Origin: Aequorivita aurantiaca
GTDB lineage: Bacteria > Bacteroidota > Bacteroidia > Flavobacteriales > Flavobacteriaceae
Length of the DNA: 64,000 nucleotides
NCBI RefSeq assembly: GCF_030410135.1
Contig: NZ_JAUGQQ010000006.1
Location: forward strand, 145,753-209,752
Direction of reading: 5' to 3'
The notes under the pieces: model-generated
Seen by the model: the letters and a program-made list of their open reading frames with translations, nothing else
Databases searched by the model: none
Told to the model about the DNA's origin: nothing
Part shown: piece by piece, positions 52,770-62,266 of the stretch
Numbering within the stretch: the first letter of the stretch is position 1
Layout of the letters: each line of letters opens with the position of its first letter
Program-made: the position numbers and the translations under genes

Positions 52770-52996
52770 TCATTTGCCCGAAAAATCTCCACCAAATTGA
52801 AGGCCTGTCAAATCCTGAAATTGCCGCTTGCCTCAATTTGACTGACAGTAATGTAAAGGTGCGCCTTCATCGCGCTAAAACATTATTAAAAGTAGAACTT
52901 TTCAAAGCTACGCACGATGCCTGTTTTTTTGAATTTGGCAATCGTAAATGCGACGCTTTGGTGGAAGAGGTTATGACCCAAATTCAGCAGCTGTAA
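52770..52996 (+). pseudogene. Remnant of an ECF sigma factor C-terminus (region 4)
   Basis: The plus-strand frame ending at the TAA at 52994-52996 reads EGLSNPEIAACLNLTDSNVK followed by VRLHRAKTLL, then the FEFGNRKCDALVEEVMTQIQ tail, the helix-turn-helix region 4 and C-terminal end of extracytoplasmic-function sigma factors. The region upstream of about 52790 no longer matches region 2 of a sigma factor, and no ATG precedes. It is a relic, possibly of a lost regulatory gene beside the LytTR pair. Confidence 0.6.
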
Positions 52997-53036
52997 AGGT
53001 TTTACGTCATTCTATTTCAGTGGAAATACGAAAAGA

Positions 53037-53064
53037 AAAAAGCCGAAAATAATTTCGGCTTTTT
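53037..53064. terminator. Terminator downstream of T9SS cargo gene
   Basis: AAAAAGCCGAAA / TTTCGGCTTTTT hairpin with a four-base loop and a T tail. On the minus strand it ends the gene that stops at 53087. Confidence 0.8.
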
Positions 53065-53086
53065 TAGAATTATCATATTTTTTAAT

Positions 53087-54334
53087 TTACTGCTTTAAAA
53101 ATTTTAAGCTTTGGGTTTGGTTCTTGGTAGCAACCTTCACCAAATAAACGCCATTTGAAAAACTTGACGTATTAACGCTAAAGCTATTTGAGTTGTTTTT
53201 GAATGTCTTCACCAATTGTCCCATAATATTAAATACAGCCACCGACTGAATATTGTCATTTTCCGATTGAACGTGGAAGGTTTGCGTCTTGGAATTGTAA
53301 AAGCTTACAATCTCATTTTGCGGCAATTGATTCTCTTCAGTACCCAAAAACACATCCTCAAACCTCATTATCACCCCGCCTGAACCACAAATAAGTCCAG
53401 AACCATCGTCAAAAAATCCGATTTCATATAATTGATTTTGGCCATTGCCAACAAAAATCTGACTCCAGTTGGCTCCGTTATCTTCAGAAAAATAGATATC
53501 AGTATCGGTACCGCCCGCCATTAGTTGATTTCCTTTATAGGCCAGGGCATAAAAATGATGGTATCCCGTGGCAAAATCGCTCCAAGTGGCCCCTCCGTCG
53601 TGGGTTGTCTTCAACAATCCATCCTCGCCTGCAATCACACCATTATCACCATCCTTAAAGTTCACCGATAAAAAATAGTTCTGAATCTGTCCGGAGTAAA
53701 TTTGGGCCCAAGTATCACCGCCATCGGTAGATTTTGCAATGCGCTCATCGGCACCCACAGAAAATAGAGTGGATTGATCTGCATAATCAATGTTAATCCC
53801 ACCTGCATTTAAGACATCGGAAGCCGGAGTCCACGTATCGCCGCCATCGGTAGTGAGATATACTGCGAAATATGGGGCATCGTCCAATTGGGCCGAAACA
53901 AATCCAATATTTTCGTCATAAAACGATAGGTTGTTATACAGATATACATCCGTGCCCCCCGTCATTTCCGTCCATGTGGCGCCACCGTCTTCGGTTTTCA
54001 TAAAAAGATCATAACCCGCCACGAAGCCTGTGTTTTCATCTATAAATTCAATTTTTTCAAAACTGGGAGAAGTGCCGCTGGTAGGATAAATGGTGGTCCA
54101 GGTTTCGCCGCCATCTGTGGTTTTAATAATTATTCCTTCGGTATCAAAAGTGAATTTTGAGCCGGCCGCAAAAGCAAGATCATTTTGTCCCGCGGGAATG
54201 GAAATATCATAAAGAATAAAATCCGTTCCCGAATTTTTATATTCAAAACTTTGTGCTTGCGAGATCAGAAAAGATCCCAGAAATACGATAATTGTGAAAA
54301 TTGAATTTTTGATAGAATGAGTAAATAAATGCAT
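53087..54334 (-). CDS. T9SS-secreted protein with YCF48/BNR-like repeats
   Basis: A 415-residue exported protein. It has a signal peptide, then repeats of the YCF48/BNR kind, each with a (T/S)xDGGxTW motif (TTDGGETWTTIYP, TEDGGATWTE, TTDGGDTWTPA, STDGGDTWAQIY, THDGGATWSDF), forming a beta-propeller. The C-terminal domain, from about residue 350 (SVAVFNIMGQLVKTF to VYLVKVATKNQ...KFLKQ), is a type A T9SS sorting domain. Start at 54334 fits the -7 box upstream. Target of secretion unknown; a cell-surface or extracellular role is likely. Confidence 0.88.
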   Translation of the reverse strand: MHLFTHSIKNSIFTIIVFLGSFLISQAQSFEYKNSGTDFILYDISIPAGQNDLAFAAGSKFTFDTEGIIIKTTDGGETWTTIYPTSGTSPSFEKIEFIDENTGFVAGYDLFMKTEDGGATWTEMTGGTDVYLYNNLSFYDENIGFVSAQLDDAPYFAVYLTTDGGDTWTPASDVLNAGGINIDYADQSTLFSVGADERIAKSTDGGDTWAQIYSGQIQNYFLSVNFKDGDNGVIAGEDGLLKTTHDGGATWSDFATGYHHFYALAYKGNQLMAGGTDTDIYFSEDNGANWSQIFVGNGQNQLYEIGFFDDGSGLICGSGGVIMRFEDVFLGTEENQLPQNEIVSFYNSKTQTFHVQSENDNIQSVAVFNIMGQLVKTFKNNSNSFSVNTSSFSNGVYLVKVATKNQTQSLKFLKQ

Positions 54335-54361
54335 GTTTTTAAAAATTAAAGTTTGTGGCCA

Positions 54362-54369
54362 CAAATATA
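54362..54369 (-). promoter_or_regulatory. -7 promoter box of YCF48 protein gene
   Basis: Minus-strand TATATTTG, 28 bases before the ATG at 54334. No clear -33 TTG. Confidence 0.45.
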
Positions 54370-54664
54370 TATGGAATGCCGGCTATTACTTATTTTGCTG
54401 GCTTGAAGTCTATCAGATTTCTGAAATTCGCAAGAGTTTTTCTTTATCTGCACGCGAAAAATCTCCACGCAGAAAATTAAACGTACCTTCGCCGCTTATT
54501 AAAACCGTCTTCTTAGTTTTAATGGTTTTTAAAACCGAATTCTAAAAGCGCCGCGATAAAGTATCTCCAAGCGCAGCGGTCTAACAAAACATAAAGCGTA
54601 AAGTTTTGAGTTTCTAAAAATCGAGGAATCCAAAAGCAACGCGCTCGAACAATCTAAATAAAAT
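54370..54664 (+). other. 295-base leader region of the RNA helicase gene
   Basis: No gene is seen here. The bases hold a possible -7 box (TACCTTCG near 54483; one mismatch) which would give a leader of about 170 bases before the helicase ATG. Long leaders are common in cold-shock RNA helicase genes, so the region may carry a thermosensitive or autoregulatory RNA structure, but none can be drawn with confidence. Confidence 0.3.
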
Positions 54665-55945
54665 ATGACATTTAAATCCCTCGGGCTATCCGATGCCCTG
54701 CTGAAAGCTATCAGCAAAAAAGGATATGAAACGCCTTCGGCAATTCAACAAAAAGCAATTCCAGTAATTTTAGAAAGAAAGGATGTTCTTGCATCCGCCC
54801 AGACCGGTAGCGGAAAAACAGCGGGATTCGCCTTGCCCATTTTACAAATTTTGAACAGTCAGCCTGCATTGCGCCAACGCCCTGTTCGCGCTTTAATATT
54901 GACTCCAACCCGTGAACTGGCCGCTCAAGTGCAGGATGAGTTTAAGGAATACAGCGAATTTACGGACCTTCGTTCCACCGTTATTTTTGGTGGCGTTGGT
55001 GCAAATCCGCAAATTCGTGCGCTTCGGAATGGGGTGGACATATTGGTGGCAACGCCCGGGCGTTTGCTCGATCTGCACGACCAACGTGCGCTTTCCCTTT
55101 CTAAAGTTGAGGTGCTGGTTTTGGACGAAGCCGATAGAATGCTCGATATGGGTTTTCTGCGGGATATAAAAAAAATACTTGCATTGCTTCCTTCTAAAAG
55201 GCAGAATTTGCTTTTCTCGGCCACTTTTTCAAAGGAAATTAAAACCCTTGCGAACGAATTTCTGCACCATCCCGTTATGGTGGAAGCCACGCCACAGAAC
55301 ACCACTGTGGAAAAAATTGACCAAACAGTTTATCGCGTTGATAAGGCCCAAAAAACCGATTTAATCATAAAATTAATTGATGAGGGAAATTGGAAACAGG
55401 TTTTGGTTTTTACAAGAACCAAGCACGGCGCCAACCGCTTAAGTGAAAAGCTTGAAAAGGCAAAAATCACTTCTGCAGCCATTCACGGAAATAAAAGCCA
55501 AGGGGCGCGCACCAAGGCATTGGCTGGGTTTAAGGCCGGCAAAGTGCGCGTTTTGGTGGCTACAGATATTGCCGCCCGCGGACTCGATATTCCGTTGTTG
55601 CCACACGTTATTAATTTTGAATTGCCTAATATTTCTGAGGATTATGTGCACCGCATTGGCCGTACAGGAAGGGCAGGGGCCAGTGGCGAGGCACTTTCAT
55701 TGGTGAGTCTTGATGAGGTTGGCTATTTAAAGGATATCGAAAAACTGATTGGCGAAAAATTGGAAGCCAAAACCCTTCCCGATTTTAAACCCACCGAAAC
55801 GATGGCTGATGTTAAAGCCGCCGAAGAGGAAAAGAAGCAACAAAAGGCACAACGCCACAGCCGTGGACGCAATGCTGGCACAAAAGTGAATACGCATGCC
55901 AAAAGCAATACTAACAAATCCAGTAGGGGCAGGGGAAGAAGATAA
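54665..55945 (+). CDS. DEAD-box RNA helicase, RhlE type
   Basis: A 426-residue SF2 helicase: Q-motif region [15 protein letters not shown], Walker [41 protein letters not shown] in [22 protein letters not shown] and [10 protein letters not shown]. The C-terminus is a basic, low-complexity tail ([16 protein letters not shown] to RGRGRR) that binds RNA. It remodels RNA duplexes, often in ribosome assembly or cold adaptation. Stands alone with a long 5' leader. Confidence 0.92.
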   Translation: MTFKSLGLSDALLKAISKKGYETPSAIQQKAIPVILERKDVLASAQTGSGKTAGFALPILQILNSQPALRQRPVRALILTPTRELAAQVQDEFKEYSEFTDLRSTVIFGGVGANPQIRALRNGVDILVATPGRLLDLHDQRALSLSKVEVLVLDEADRMLDMGFLRDIKKILALLPSKRQNLLFSATFSKEIKTLANEFLHHPVMVEATPQNTTVEKIDQTVYRVDKAQKTDLIIKLIDEGNWKQVLVFTRTKHGANRLSEKLEKAKITSAAIHGNKSQGARTKALAGFKAGKVRVLVATDIAARGLDIPLLPHVINFELPNISEDYVHRIGRTGRAGASGEALSLVSLDEVGYLKDIEKLIGEKLEAKTLPDFKPTETMADVKAAEEEKKQQKAQRHSRGRNAGTKVNTHAKSNTNKSSRGRGRR

Positions 55946-55954
55946 TTTGAAAAT

Positions 55955-56881
55955 TTATAGTTTATCCAAATCCGGTACTGTAAGTTCCTCAATATTCCAA
56001 TTAGCGCGTTTTGCTCCGGCTTGGTAGGCACTTTCGAGAAAATCCAAAACGGCTTTTCGTGGATTGCTCGAATTTTTTACTTTTTCATAAGGTAACAATG
56101 CCATCGGGCTGCCGTTGCTGTCTTGCCATTTTGCGCCTTCGGGCTGCAGGGTTTCTTCGTCAATTCCTTTTGGAGCGGGGTAGGTGTAGGAATAATACAT
56201 AGGCTCCTGCACATTTTTGTCGCCCGCCCAAAACCCGAAACTGATCTGTTCGTGGCTATAAGTGTCTTTTTCCAAAACTCTGGCTGATGCAGCCATTGGA
56301 GGCAGTTTTTTTCCGGAGAAGCGTGTTACCACCAAATCCAAATGATGCCAATAAATATGCACGGGGCAGGATTTTCCATAAAATCTTCCGCTGAATTCTT
56401 GTAAAATACTGTTATTCCATTGCATAATTTTCCAGAATTTTTCAATGGCATTCCAATCATAATGATGGTATTCGGTAATGTTGCTGAATGGTTTTTCAAT
56501 TTCAACATCAAACGGTTTCTCCACAAAATCAAAGCTTAATCCCGATCCTTTCAATTTCGAAGTGTATTCTTTATAAAAAGCAGCAATACTTGGCTTTTCT
56601 TTTAAAGAAATTTCAATTTCCTGCGCAGAACTTTGGGTTATTACAACAGCTTTTCTAGCAATATTGAATTCAATTTCAACACTTTCCAACCCATCATTAA
56701 TAGGAATATCGCGGGTGCTGAATCCTTGTGGGGAAACGTATAAAGTAATGGACCACCAATGGTTTTTCCTTGCTGTTGATGCAAGACGGGTTTTTCCAAT
56801 TATTTGAAGAATAATATGAACCGTAAATCGGGTATCGTTCCATTTTTCGAAAGGAAGGTCGGGCAGCTGGGAGGAATTCAT
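55955..56881 (-). CDS. DUF5996 family protein
   Basis: A 308-residue protein with the features of DUF5996: LPDLPFEKWNDTRFTVHII near the N-terminus, HHYDWNAIEKFWKIMQW, PVHIYWHHLDLVVTRFSG, and EQISFGFWAGDKN. No known catalytic motif and no signal peptide. Function is unknown. Converges with the helicase gene, nine bases between the stops. Confidence 0.82.
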   Translation of the reverse strand: MNSSQLPDLPFEKWNDTRFTVHIILQIIGKTRLASTARKNHWWSITLYVSPQGFSTRDIPINDGLESVEIEFNIARKAVVITQSSAQEIEISLKEKPSIAAFYKEYTSKLKGSGLSFDFVEKPFDVEIEKPFSNITEYHHYDWNAIEKFWKIMQWNNSILQEFSGRFYGKSCPVHIYWHHLDLVVTRFSGKKLPPMAASARVLEKDTYSHEQISFGFWAGDKNVQEPMYYSYTYPAPKGIDEETLQPEGAKWQDSNGSPMALLPYEKVKNSSNPRKAVLDFLESAYQAGAKRANWNIEELTVPDLDKL

Positions 56882-57005
56882 TGGCTACGTATTGAATTTA
56901 AGGATTGAATTATTCCAAAGATATTCAAAAAAAATAATGGTTATGCATTGCTTCCGAAATGGGAAGGTATGCAAAAACCATTAAGCTATTAAAATTTATT
57001 GAAAA

Positions 57006-57590
57006 TTATACTTTCGGCGGAATGGGCGCTGGAACTATATTTTCTATAGGTTTTATGCTTTTCAAATACGCGAAAATTGCCTTGAGATCTTTTGCGGGCA
57101 ATTGCGCAATTGTTTGCCAAGGCATTGGTGGCAATAAATTTCTGCCGTTTTCCATTCCCTTGAATTTTCCATGGGTTATGGCGGTTAAAAATTGTTCCTC
57201 AGTCCAACTGCCGATTCCGGTTTCATCCGGAGTAAGATTTGAGGAAAATGAAGTACCCCAAGGACCTATACTTGCCGTAGAACCTTGATTGAAAAGAACA
57301 TAATTTTTTGCTGTGGCCAAATCGTATGAAGGTAAGATTTCATTTGCCGGATGGCCCGAAAGCAAACGGTCAGGATCAAAAATAGGCCCTCTTTCTGTCA
57401 TTTTTTTTGGCGAATGGCAGTCGTGGCAACCTACCGCATTCGTAAGCATTTCTCCGCGTTTTACTGGAGATTCAGCGGTCTCTTCCGTTTGTGGTTCATA
57501 AATTTGGGGAGTGGCTTCCTCCTTCTTTTCGAAGTTGCAGGCCGTGAGTAGCATACAGAGCACGGCCTGCGATAAAAGTTGTTTTTTCAT
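57006..57590 (-). CDS. Lipoprotein cytochrome c
   Basis: A 194-residue protein with a lipobox (CMLLTACNFEKK) and one haem motif CHDCH in NAVGCHDCHSPKKM; MPWQTIAQLPAKDLKAIFAYLKSI provides the likely distal Met ligand. It is probably attached to the periplasmic face of the membrane and carries electrons in respiration. Between the lipobox and the haem is an acidic, proline-rich linker. Stands alone on the minus strand. Confidence 0.85.
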   Translation of the reverse strand: MKKQLLSQAVLCMLLTACNFEKKEEATPQIYEPQTEETAESPVKRGEMLTNAVGCHDCHSPKKMTERGPIFDPDRLLSGHPANEILPSYDLATAKNYVLFNQGSTASIGPWGTSFSSNLTPDETGIGSWTEEQFLTAITHGKFKGMENGRNLLPPMPWQTIAQLPAKDLKAIFAYLKSIKPIENIVPAPIPPKV

Positions 57591-57758
57591 AATTTGATTG
57601 GTTTTTTAGTCAACCAAATTTAGAAAATTATTTTTTACGTTTTAATTTTTTAATGCATCTTTTTATCTGAAAATTAGGTGTTTAAACCCAAATCGGCATC
57701 CTATTTCAAGAATTCTATATGTTGATATTTTTCAAAATGAAACACGCAAAGTAATTCT

Positions 57759-57766
57759 TAACTTTG
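57759..57766 (+). promoter_or_regulatory. -7 promoter box of gtrA-like gene
   Basis: TAACTTTG is an exact TAnnTTTG match, 17 bases before the ATG at 57783. Confidence 0.5.
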
Positions 57767-57782
57767 TGGGCACTTCGAAATA

Positions 57783-58253
57783 ATGAAAAATTCCATTACC
57801 CGATTTATTGATACCTTTTATTTCTTGTTCCGGCCTTTTATGCCCTTGCAAACCTATAGATATGCTGTTTGTGGCGGCAGCAATTTGGTGTTCGACCTTT
57901 GCCTTTATTTCATTTGCTACAATTATATTTTCGATAAGCTAAATGTGGATTTGTATTTTTTCGTATTGAGTCCGCACATTGCCTCGTTATTTTTTGTTTT
58001 CCCAATTACCTTCACAACAGGCTTTTTGCTGAACAGATTTATAACCTTTGAAGACTCAAATCTCCCATGGAAAGTACAGGCATTTAGATATTTTGTGGTG
58101 GGGATGGGCTCCTTACTGCTGAGTTATATTTGTATGAAAATCTTGGTGGATTTACTTAACTTTTTCCCAACACCTTCACGGTTTTTAACCGTAATTATCA
58201 CAGTGGTCTATAGCTATTTGCTTCAGAAGAAATTTAGCTTTAGAATTGATTGA
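57783..58253 (+). CDS. GtrA family membrane protein
   Basis: A 156-residue protein with four membrane helices. The opening FVTCGGSNLVFD-like segment (YAVCGGSNLVFDLCLY), FPITFTTGFLLNRFITF and FRYFVVGMGSLLLSY are GtrA features. The family is thought to flip or assist transfer of lipid-linked sugars for O-antigen glucosylation or related glycan building. No glycosyltransferase lies beside it. Confidence 0.82.
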   Translation: MKNSITRFIDTFYFLFRPFMPLQTYRYAVCGGSNLVFDLCLYFICYNYIFDKLNVDLYFFVLSPHIASLFFVFPITFTTGFLLNRFITFEDSNLPWKVQAFRYFVVGMGSLLLSYICMKILVDLLNFFPTPSRFLTVIITVVYSYLLQKKFSFRID

Positions 58254-58328
58254 TTTTAAAGCCGGGAAAATCCAACATTAAAAATTTCAAACCTACTTCG
58301 GAAAAAATATGTCTACGGCAATAAAGAA

Positions 58329-59834
58329 TTAAATTTTCATTTTTCCATATTTGTATTCCACTCTATTGCTTGCACGAATGATAAAAGTGTTCTCGGAAAC
58401 TGGAATTAAATAAGCGGGGTTCAGCTCAAATTCCTCTTCCTTCGTCACGCCAATTCCGGCAGCAAGCAATGCTTCCCTTGAAAGCGTTTCGCCAGTAGCT
58501 GAAATTACTTCCTTAATGGGAAAACGACGGTTAAAAACTACGTGAATCTTTGCCGTATTCAAATCGCGGGTTTCATTATACAATAAAACCATATTGCCGC
58601 CGTCCATATAAAATAGCGTAGAAAGAAAATCGCCATTGTCATTTTTTGTGTTGGGCTCTGAAGTGTCTATAATTCTGGACCATTCCATTTTTCCTGTATT
58701 TATATCGAGTTTGGTCACTACAAAACCATTGTTCAAATAACTGTAATCATAACTGAAATCGCCAGCGGTAAGATTGCTGGAGCTTGATTTCTTTTCAACA
58801 TACATACGGTCATAAACGGCCCAAATCCCGTCGCCGCTGAAAAGAAAATCCTTCAAATTTAAGTTTGAAACAATCTTTTCAAAATCATTTCTTTGGGTAT
58901 ACGCAACATTGCCCTGCGCATCTACTTTTACGGCAAGAATTCCGTTGGCGCCCACGCCGGAGTTTCTACCGTTCATGTCAATTTTTAAGCCGAAGTTACT
59001 GGATTTCTCGTGGGTTATAACTGCTAAAAAGTAAAAATTGTCTTCGTGAAACTTTCCTTCAAACTGTGGAATTTGATAATCATCCTGTTGCTGTAGGGAA
59101 GTAGTAGCTATCGTATCTTCGGAGGTATTCCACGTGTATAGATTGAGGTAAGGTTTTACTTTTTTCTCATCAACTTTCTTTACCAAAATAACCAATCCAT
59201 TGTTTGAAACATATAGCGAATGTTGTTTGTCGCGATTATCCTCAATTTCGAATTGATGCGTTTTTTGTTTTAAAATCTTCGCTTCGCCATCCAATAGAAA
59301 AAACTCCACTTTTTCATTTGATTTTTTGGCGAAGGGAAGCTCATTTAGAACAGCAAAATACTGCTTGTTGTCACTTTGCGAAACAAAAAATCTACCGTCA
59401 TTGGTGTCCGTTTCCAAAACCGTTTGCAACTCGCCAAGCTTTCCGGAATTAATGTTTACTTTCCGAAAAAGCAGTTTGTTCTTTTTCGTTTTTCGATCGT
59501 AATCTGTGTAGAAAAATATAAACTGCGAGCCTTCTTTTTGAAACATGCTATTGAAGGTTAAACTCGCCACGCCCATCATTGGCTGCTCCACCGATAAATC
59601 GCGACTGCCGGTTTTTTCCAAATCATTCAATGAAAATTGGTCTACCGTTACCTTTTGGTTAAAAGTGCCCAAATCATATTTCGAGGAGATTCTGTAAAGC
59701 TTATCATCGGCAACTACGTGGGTAATGTTTTTCTCAGTTTCATCAGCCCTTCCGAAGGGAAAGCCCCAAGAAAATGTTTGCGCCGAAGCGTTCAGGGAAA
59801 TAAAAAGTAGGGTGAAATAAGTAATTGTTTTCAT
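58329..59834 (-). CDS. Hypothetical secreted protein, 501 residues
   Basis: A signal peptide (MKTITYFTLLFISLNASAQ) precedes a beta-rich mature protein. Segments such as NKLLFRKVNINSGKLGELQT and GFVVTKLDINTGKMEWSRII suggest a propeller-like repeat, but no domain is recognised. The start is chosen at 59834, just after the stop of the upstream small protein gene, ahead of a longer frame to 59870. Probably periplasmic or outer membrane-associated. It forms a pair with the 59842-60399 gene. Confidence 0.65.
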   Translation of the reverse strand: MKTITYFTLLFISLNASAQTFSWGFPFGRADETEKNITHVVADDKLYRISSKYDLGTFNQKVTVDQFSLNDLEKTGSRDLSVEQPMMGVASLTFNSMFQKEGSQFIFFYTDYDRKTKKNKLLFRKVNINSGKLGELQTVLETDTNDGRFFVSQSDNKQYFAVLNELPFAKKSNEKVEFFLLDGEAKILKQKTHQFEIEDNRDKQHSLYVSNNGLVILVKKVDEKKVKPYLNLYTWNTSEDTIATTSLQQQDDYQIPQFEGKFHEDNFYFLAVITHEKSSNFGLKIDMNGRNSGVGANGILAVKVDAQGNVAYTQRNDFEKIVSNLNLKDFLFSGDGIWAVYDRMYVEKKSSSSNLTAGDFSYDYSYLNNGFVVTKLDINTGKMEWSRIIDTSEPNTKNDNGDFLSTLFYMDGGNMVLLYNETRDLNTAKIHVVFNRRFPIKEVISATGETLSREALLAAGIGVTKEEEFELNPAYLIPVSENTFIIRASNRVEYKYGKMKI

Positions 59835-59841
59835 CAGTAAT

Positions 59842-60399
59842 TTATTTTGTGCAATTGGTATTGTATTCATCCACTATCGCCTCGAGATTCAAAAGTGAAT
59901 ATCCTTTTTCTTTGTTCTTTATTTTATTGGCCAATTCTTTATCATCTTTTACAAGTTCTGCCATTTTATCGGCATAGCCCATTATAAAGTTCTGCGTATT
60001 TACTGCCTTTTCATCATTTTTTAAAATCATGCTTGTGGACCACGCACCTTCAGACAGCGTTCTGTATGAGTATTGGTTTAGGCAACCCTCTTTTTCCAGC
60101 ACCAGAAATTTGGTATTTTTAAAGGGAATATCCTGAAACTGAACCGTGTGGTAAACCTTGTCCGCCACTTTATAGCCAGCAATATCCTTCGGCTTAAACC
60201 GCTCCTTTTTGCCTTTTTGTTCCTTCTTAAAAGTTACTTTTTCATAACTTACGGATTCGTCGTCATATAGAATATAACCCATTTCCTTAGTGCCATCAAT
60301 TTTGATAATATAACCCTCATAAAAATTACCAAGTTTGTAATTCTGCCCATAGGTGAAGGCTGCCGTTAATAATAAGATAATCAGTGTCAAATTTTTCAT
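59842..60399 (-). CDS. Hypothetical secreted protein, 185 residues
   Basis: A signal peptide (MKNLTLIILLLTAAFTYGQ) is followed by a lysine-rich strand-helix protein (GKKERFKPKDIAGYKVADK, GCLNQYSYRTLSEGAWS). No known domain. An in-frame ATG at 60483 would add 28 residues with no signal. The stop is seven bases before the start of the next gene on the same strand, suggesting the two are made together and may interact. Confidence 0.65.
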   Translation of the reverse strand: MKNLTLIILLLTAAFTYGQNYKLGNFYEGYIIKIDGTKEMGYILYDDESVSYEKVTFKKEQKGKKERFKPKDIAGYKVADKVYHTVQFQDIPFKNTKFLVLEKEGCLNQYSYRTLSEGAWSTSMILKNDEKAVNTQNFIMGYADKMAELVKDDKELANKIKNKEKGYSLLNLEAIVDEYNTNCTK

Positions 60400-60528
60400 A
60401 TTGTATTTTTTTGTTGGCGAAAATACAGAAATTTCACACAGCCAATTGAAATATTTTTTAGGAAGTATTATTATAACCTTCACAGGGTTTTTGTGGCAAT
60501 TCCTGTAATTTTATGCGAAAAGATAAAA

Positions 60529-61476
60529 ATGGAAAGAAGAGAATTGGGAAATTCAGGATTAAAAGTTTCTCCAATAACTTTTGGAGGCAACGTGTTTGGG
60601 TGGACGGTAGATAAAAAACAATCTTTTAAACTTTTGGACGCCTTTGTGGAGGCAGGCTTCAATTTTATTGATACGGCAGATACCTATTCGTGGTGGGTTG
60701 CCGGCAACAAAGGTGGCGAAAGTGAAGCAATAATTGGCCATTGGTTCACAGAGCGGAAAAACCGCGACCGCATAATCCTATCCACCAAAGTGGGTTCGCA
60801 AAACAATGAGCACCCCGTAAACGTAAGCAAGAAATTTATTTTGGAAAGTGTGGAAAAATCCCTGAAACGTTTAAAAACCGACTACATCGATTTATACCAA
60901 ACCCATTTTGATGATGAAAAAACGCCCGTGGAAGAAACGCTTTCCGCCTATCAGCAGTTAATAGATGAAGGTAAGGTGCGTGTTATCGGTACCAGCAATA
61001 TGTCCCCAGAGCGCATTCGTAAATCCTTGAAGGCAGCGGAGAAGGAAGGCTTGCCAAAGTATGAAACCCTGCAGCCATTATACAATTTGATGGAACGCGA
61101 AAAATATGAACATGAACTGCGCGGTATTGTGGAAGAAAACAATATGGGCGTGTTGAGTTATTATTCCTTGGCTTCCGGCTTTCTCACTGGAAAATACCGC
61201 AGTAAAAGCGACCTCGATAAAAGCGAACGCGGTGGCGGGGTTGAAAAATATTTAAACAAAAAAGGTTTTAAAGTTTTGGAAGCCTTAGATAAAGTTTCCG
61301 AAAAGCACGGCACAACCCAAGCGACAATTTCCTTGGCTTGGCTAATGGCGAGACCAACAATTACTGCGCCCATTGTAAGCGCCACTACTTTAAAACAGAT
61401 GGAATCTATAATTAAAGCGCCGCAGTTGAGGCTAGATGAAGAGGATATGGAGTTGTTGAATAGGGCGAGTAATTAA
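60529..61476 (+). CDS. Aldo/keto reductase
   Basis: A 315-residue TIM-barrel oxidoreductase. Catalytic residues are visible in FNFIDTADTYSWW (Asp, Tyr), ILSTKVGSQ (Lys) and DLYQTHFDDEKT (His). NADPH-binding segment SATTLKQMESII lies near the C-terminus. The ATG at 60529 is used because the frame start at 60493 adds 12 residues of poor fit. It reduces aldehydes or ketones; the substrate is unknown. Member of the YdbC/general stress AKR-like group. Confidence 0.88.
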   Translation: MERRELGNSGLKVSPITFGGNVFGWTVDKKQSFKLLDAFVEAGFNFIDTADTYSWWVAGNKGGESEAIIGHWFTERKNRDRIILSTKVGSQNNEHPVNVSKKFILESVEKSLKRLKTDYIDLYQTHFDDEKTPVEETLSAYQQLIDEGKVRVIGTSNMSPERIRKSLKAAEKEGLPKYETLQPLYNLMEREKYEHELRGIVEENNMGVLSYYSLASGFLTGKYRSKSDLDKSERGGGVEKYLNKKGFKVLEALDKVSEKHGTTQATISLAWLMARPTITAPIVSATTLKQMESIIKAPQLRLDEEDMELLNRASN

Positions 61477-61630
61477 TCTTATTTTTTTTTAATTGGCAAG
61501 ACGGGCCCATAATAGGAATATTCGGGGCAATAATAATATTTTTAGAGAAAAACTCTCGATTAATAATGCGCTGTGAAAGATTATATTAGCAAAAATCTTA
61601 CTTTTTCTTTTTAAGCATTTGCCAGCATGT

Positions 61631-62077
61631 CTATTCTTCTGTATTTATTACAATAGTTTGCTTTTTTTCGGGCGGACTTGTTATTCGTATGTTGATTTTA
61701 GAATAAACCCACACATTATTGGCTCGGTTAGCAGTAATGTCCATCCGTGCTTTGCTCTTTGTTCCAATGATTCGTATAGTTGAATTTACACTCCGGTTAT
61801 TATTGGTGTATTCAGTTTCCCCTTCTAAAATTGCCATTTTATCAATCGGCTGAATATTTCCTAGCAGTTCCTGAACTCTTTGGTCAGCTTCTGCTTTTTT
61901 AATTGCTTTTTCATAAAATTCAGTATCGGCATAGGCTTGCGCAAGATCAGTTGCGATACCACCCATTCCAGAAGTGAAGAACACAGTAATTGAAATCAAT
62001 AACACTGCGCAAACAGGAACAAACCATTTCCAATTTCGTTGCCACTGGGTTTTTTGATTGATTAATTCATTGTTCAT
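61631..62077 (-). CDS. Cytochrome c oxidase assembly factor Coa1-like membrane protein
   Basis: A 148-residue protein with one N-terminal membrane helix (FVPVCAVLLISITVFFTSG, about residues 19-37). The remainder (AEADQRVQELLGNIQPIDKM, SVNSTIRIIGTKSKARMDI) resembles the Coa1/Tim21-like fold. In yeast the relative assists cytochrome oxidase assembly, but many bacterial members have no known role. It is at the far end of the right-edge gene series. Confidence 0.7.
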   Translation of the reverse strand: MNNELINQKTQWQRNWKWFVPVCAVLLISITVFFTSGMGGIATDLAQAYADTEFYEKAIKKAEADQRVQELLGNIQPIDKMAILEGETEYTNNNRSVNSTIRIIGTKSKARMDITANRANNVWVYSKINIRITSPPEKKQTIVINTEE

Positions 62078-62081
62078 TTGT

Positions 62082-62236
62082 TTAACTAAAAATTGTTGTT
62101 TTACAACTCAGAGATTTGTTGTATGCCGTTTTTTTAAGTTCAATTATTTTTAGAGTCAGAACATAACTTTCTTTTCCTGCTTGAATTGGGTTGAAAATTA
62201 AATGGGCAATACGCTTAATTTTCTCGAATGGTTGCC
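62082..62236 (-). other. Open stretch of unclear origin, possible repeat remnant
   Basis: The minus-strand frame, open from about 62236 to the stop at 62082, reads QPFEKIKRIAHLIFNPIQ then KKTAYNKSLS. No start codon is clear. It might be a decayed gene end or a recurrent intergenic sequence. It follows the partial site at 62248-62254. Confidence 0.25.
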
Positions 62237-62247
62237 GACAGTTATAT

Positions 62248-62254
62248 ATTGTTA
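62248..62254 (-). repeat. Partial cassette-like site after beta-barrel gene
   Basis: Minus-strand TAACAAT, 12 bases after the gene stop at 62267, in the same place as the TAACAAT/CAACAAT of the two full sites. No matching CCGTTA end is seen within about 140 bases. Confidence 0.35.
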
Positions 62255-62266
62255 CAAACAGTTCTT

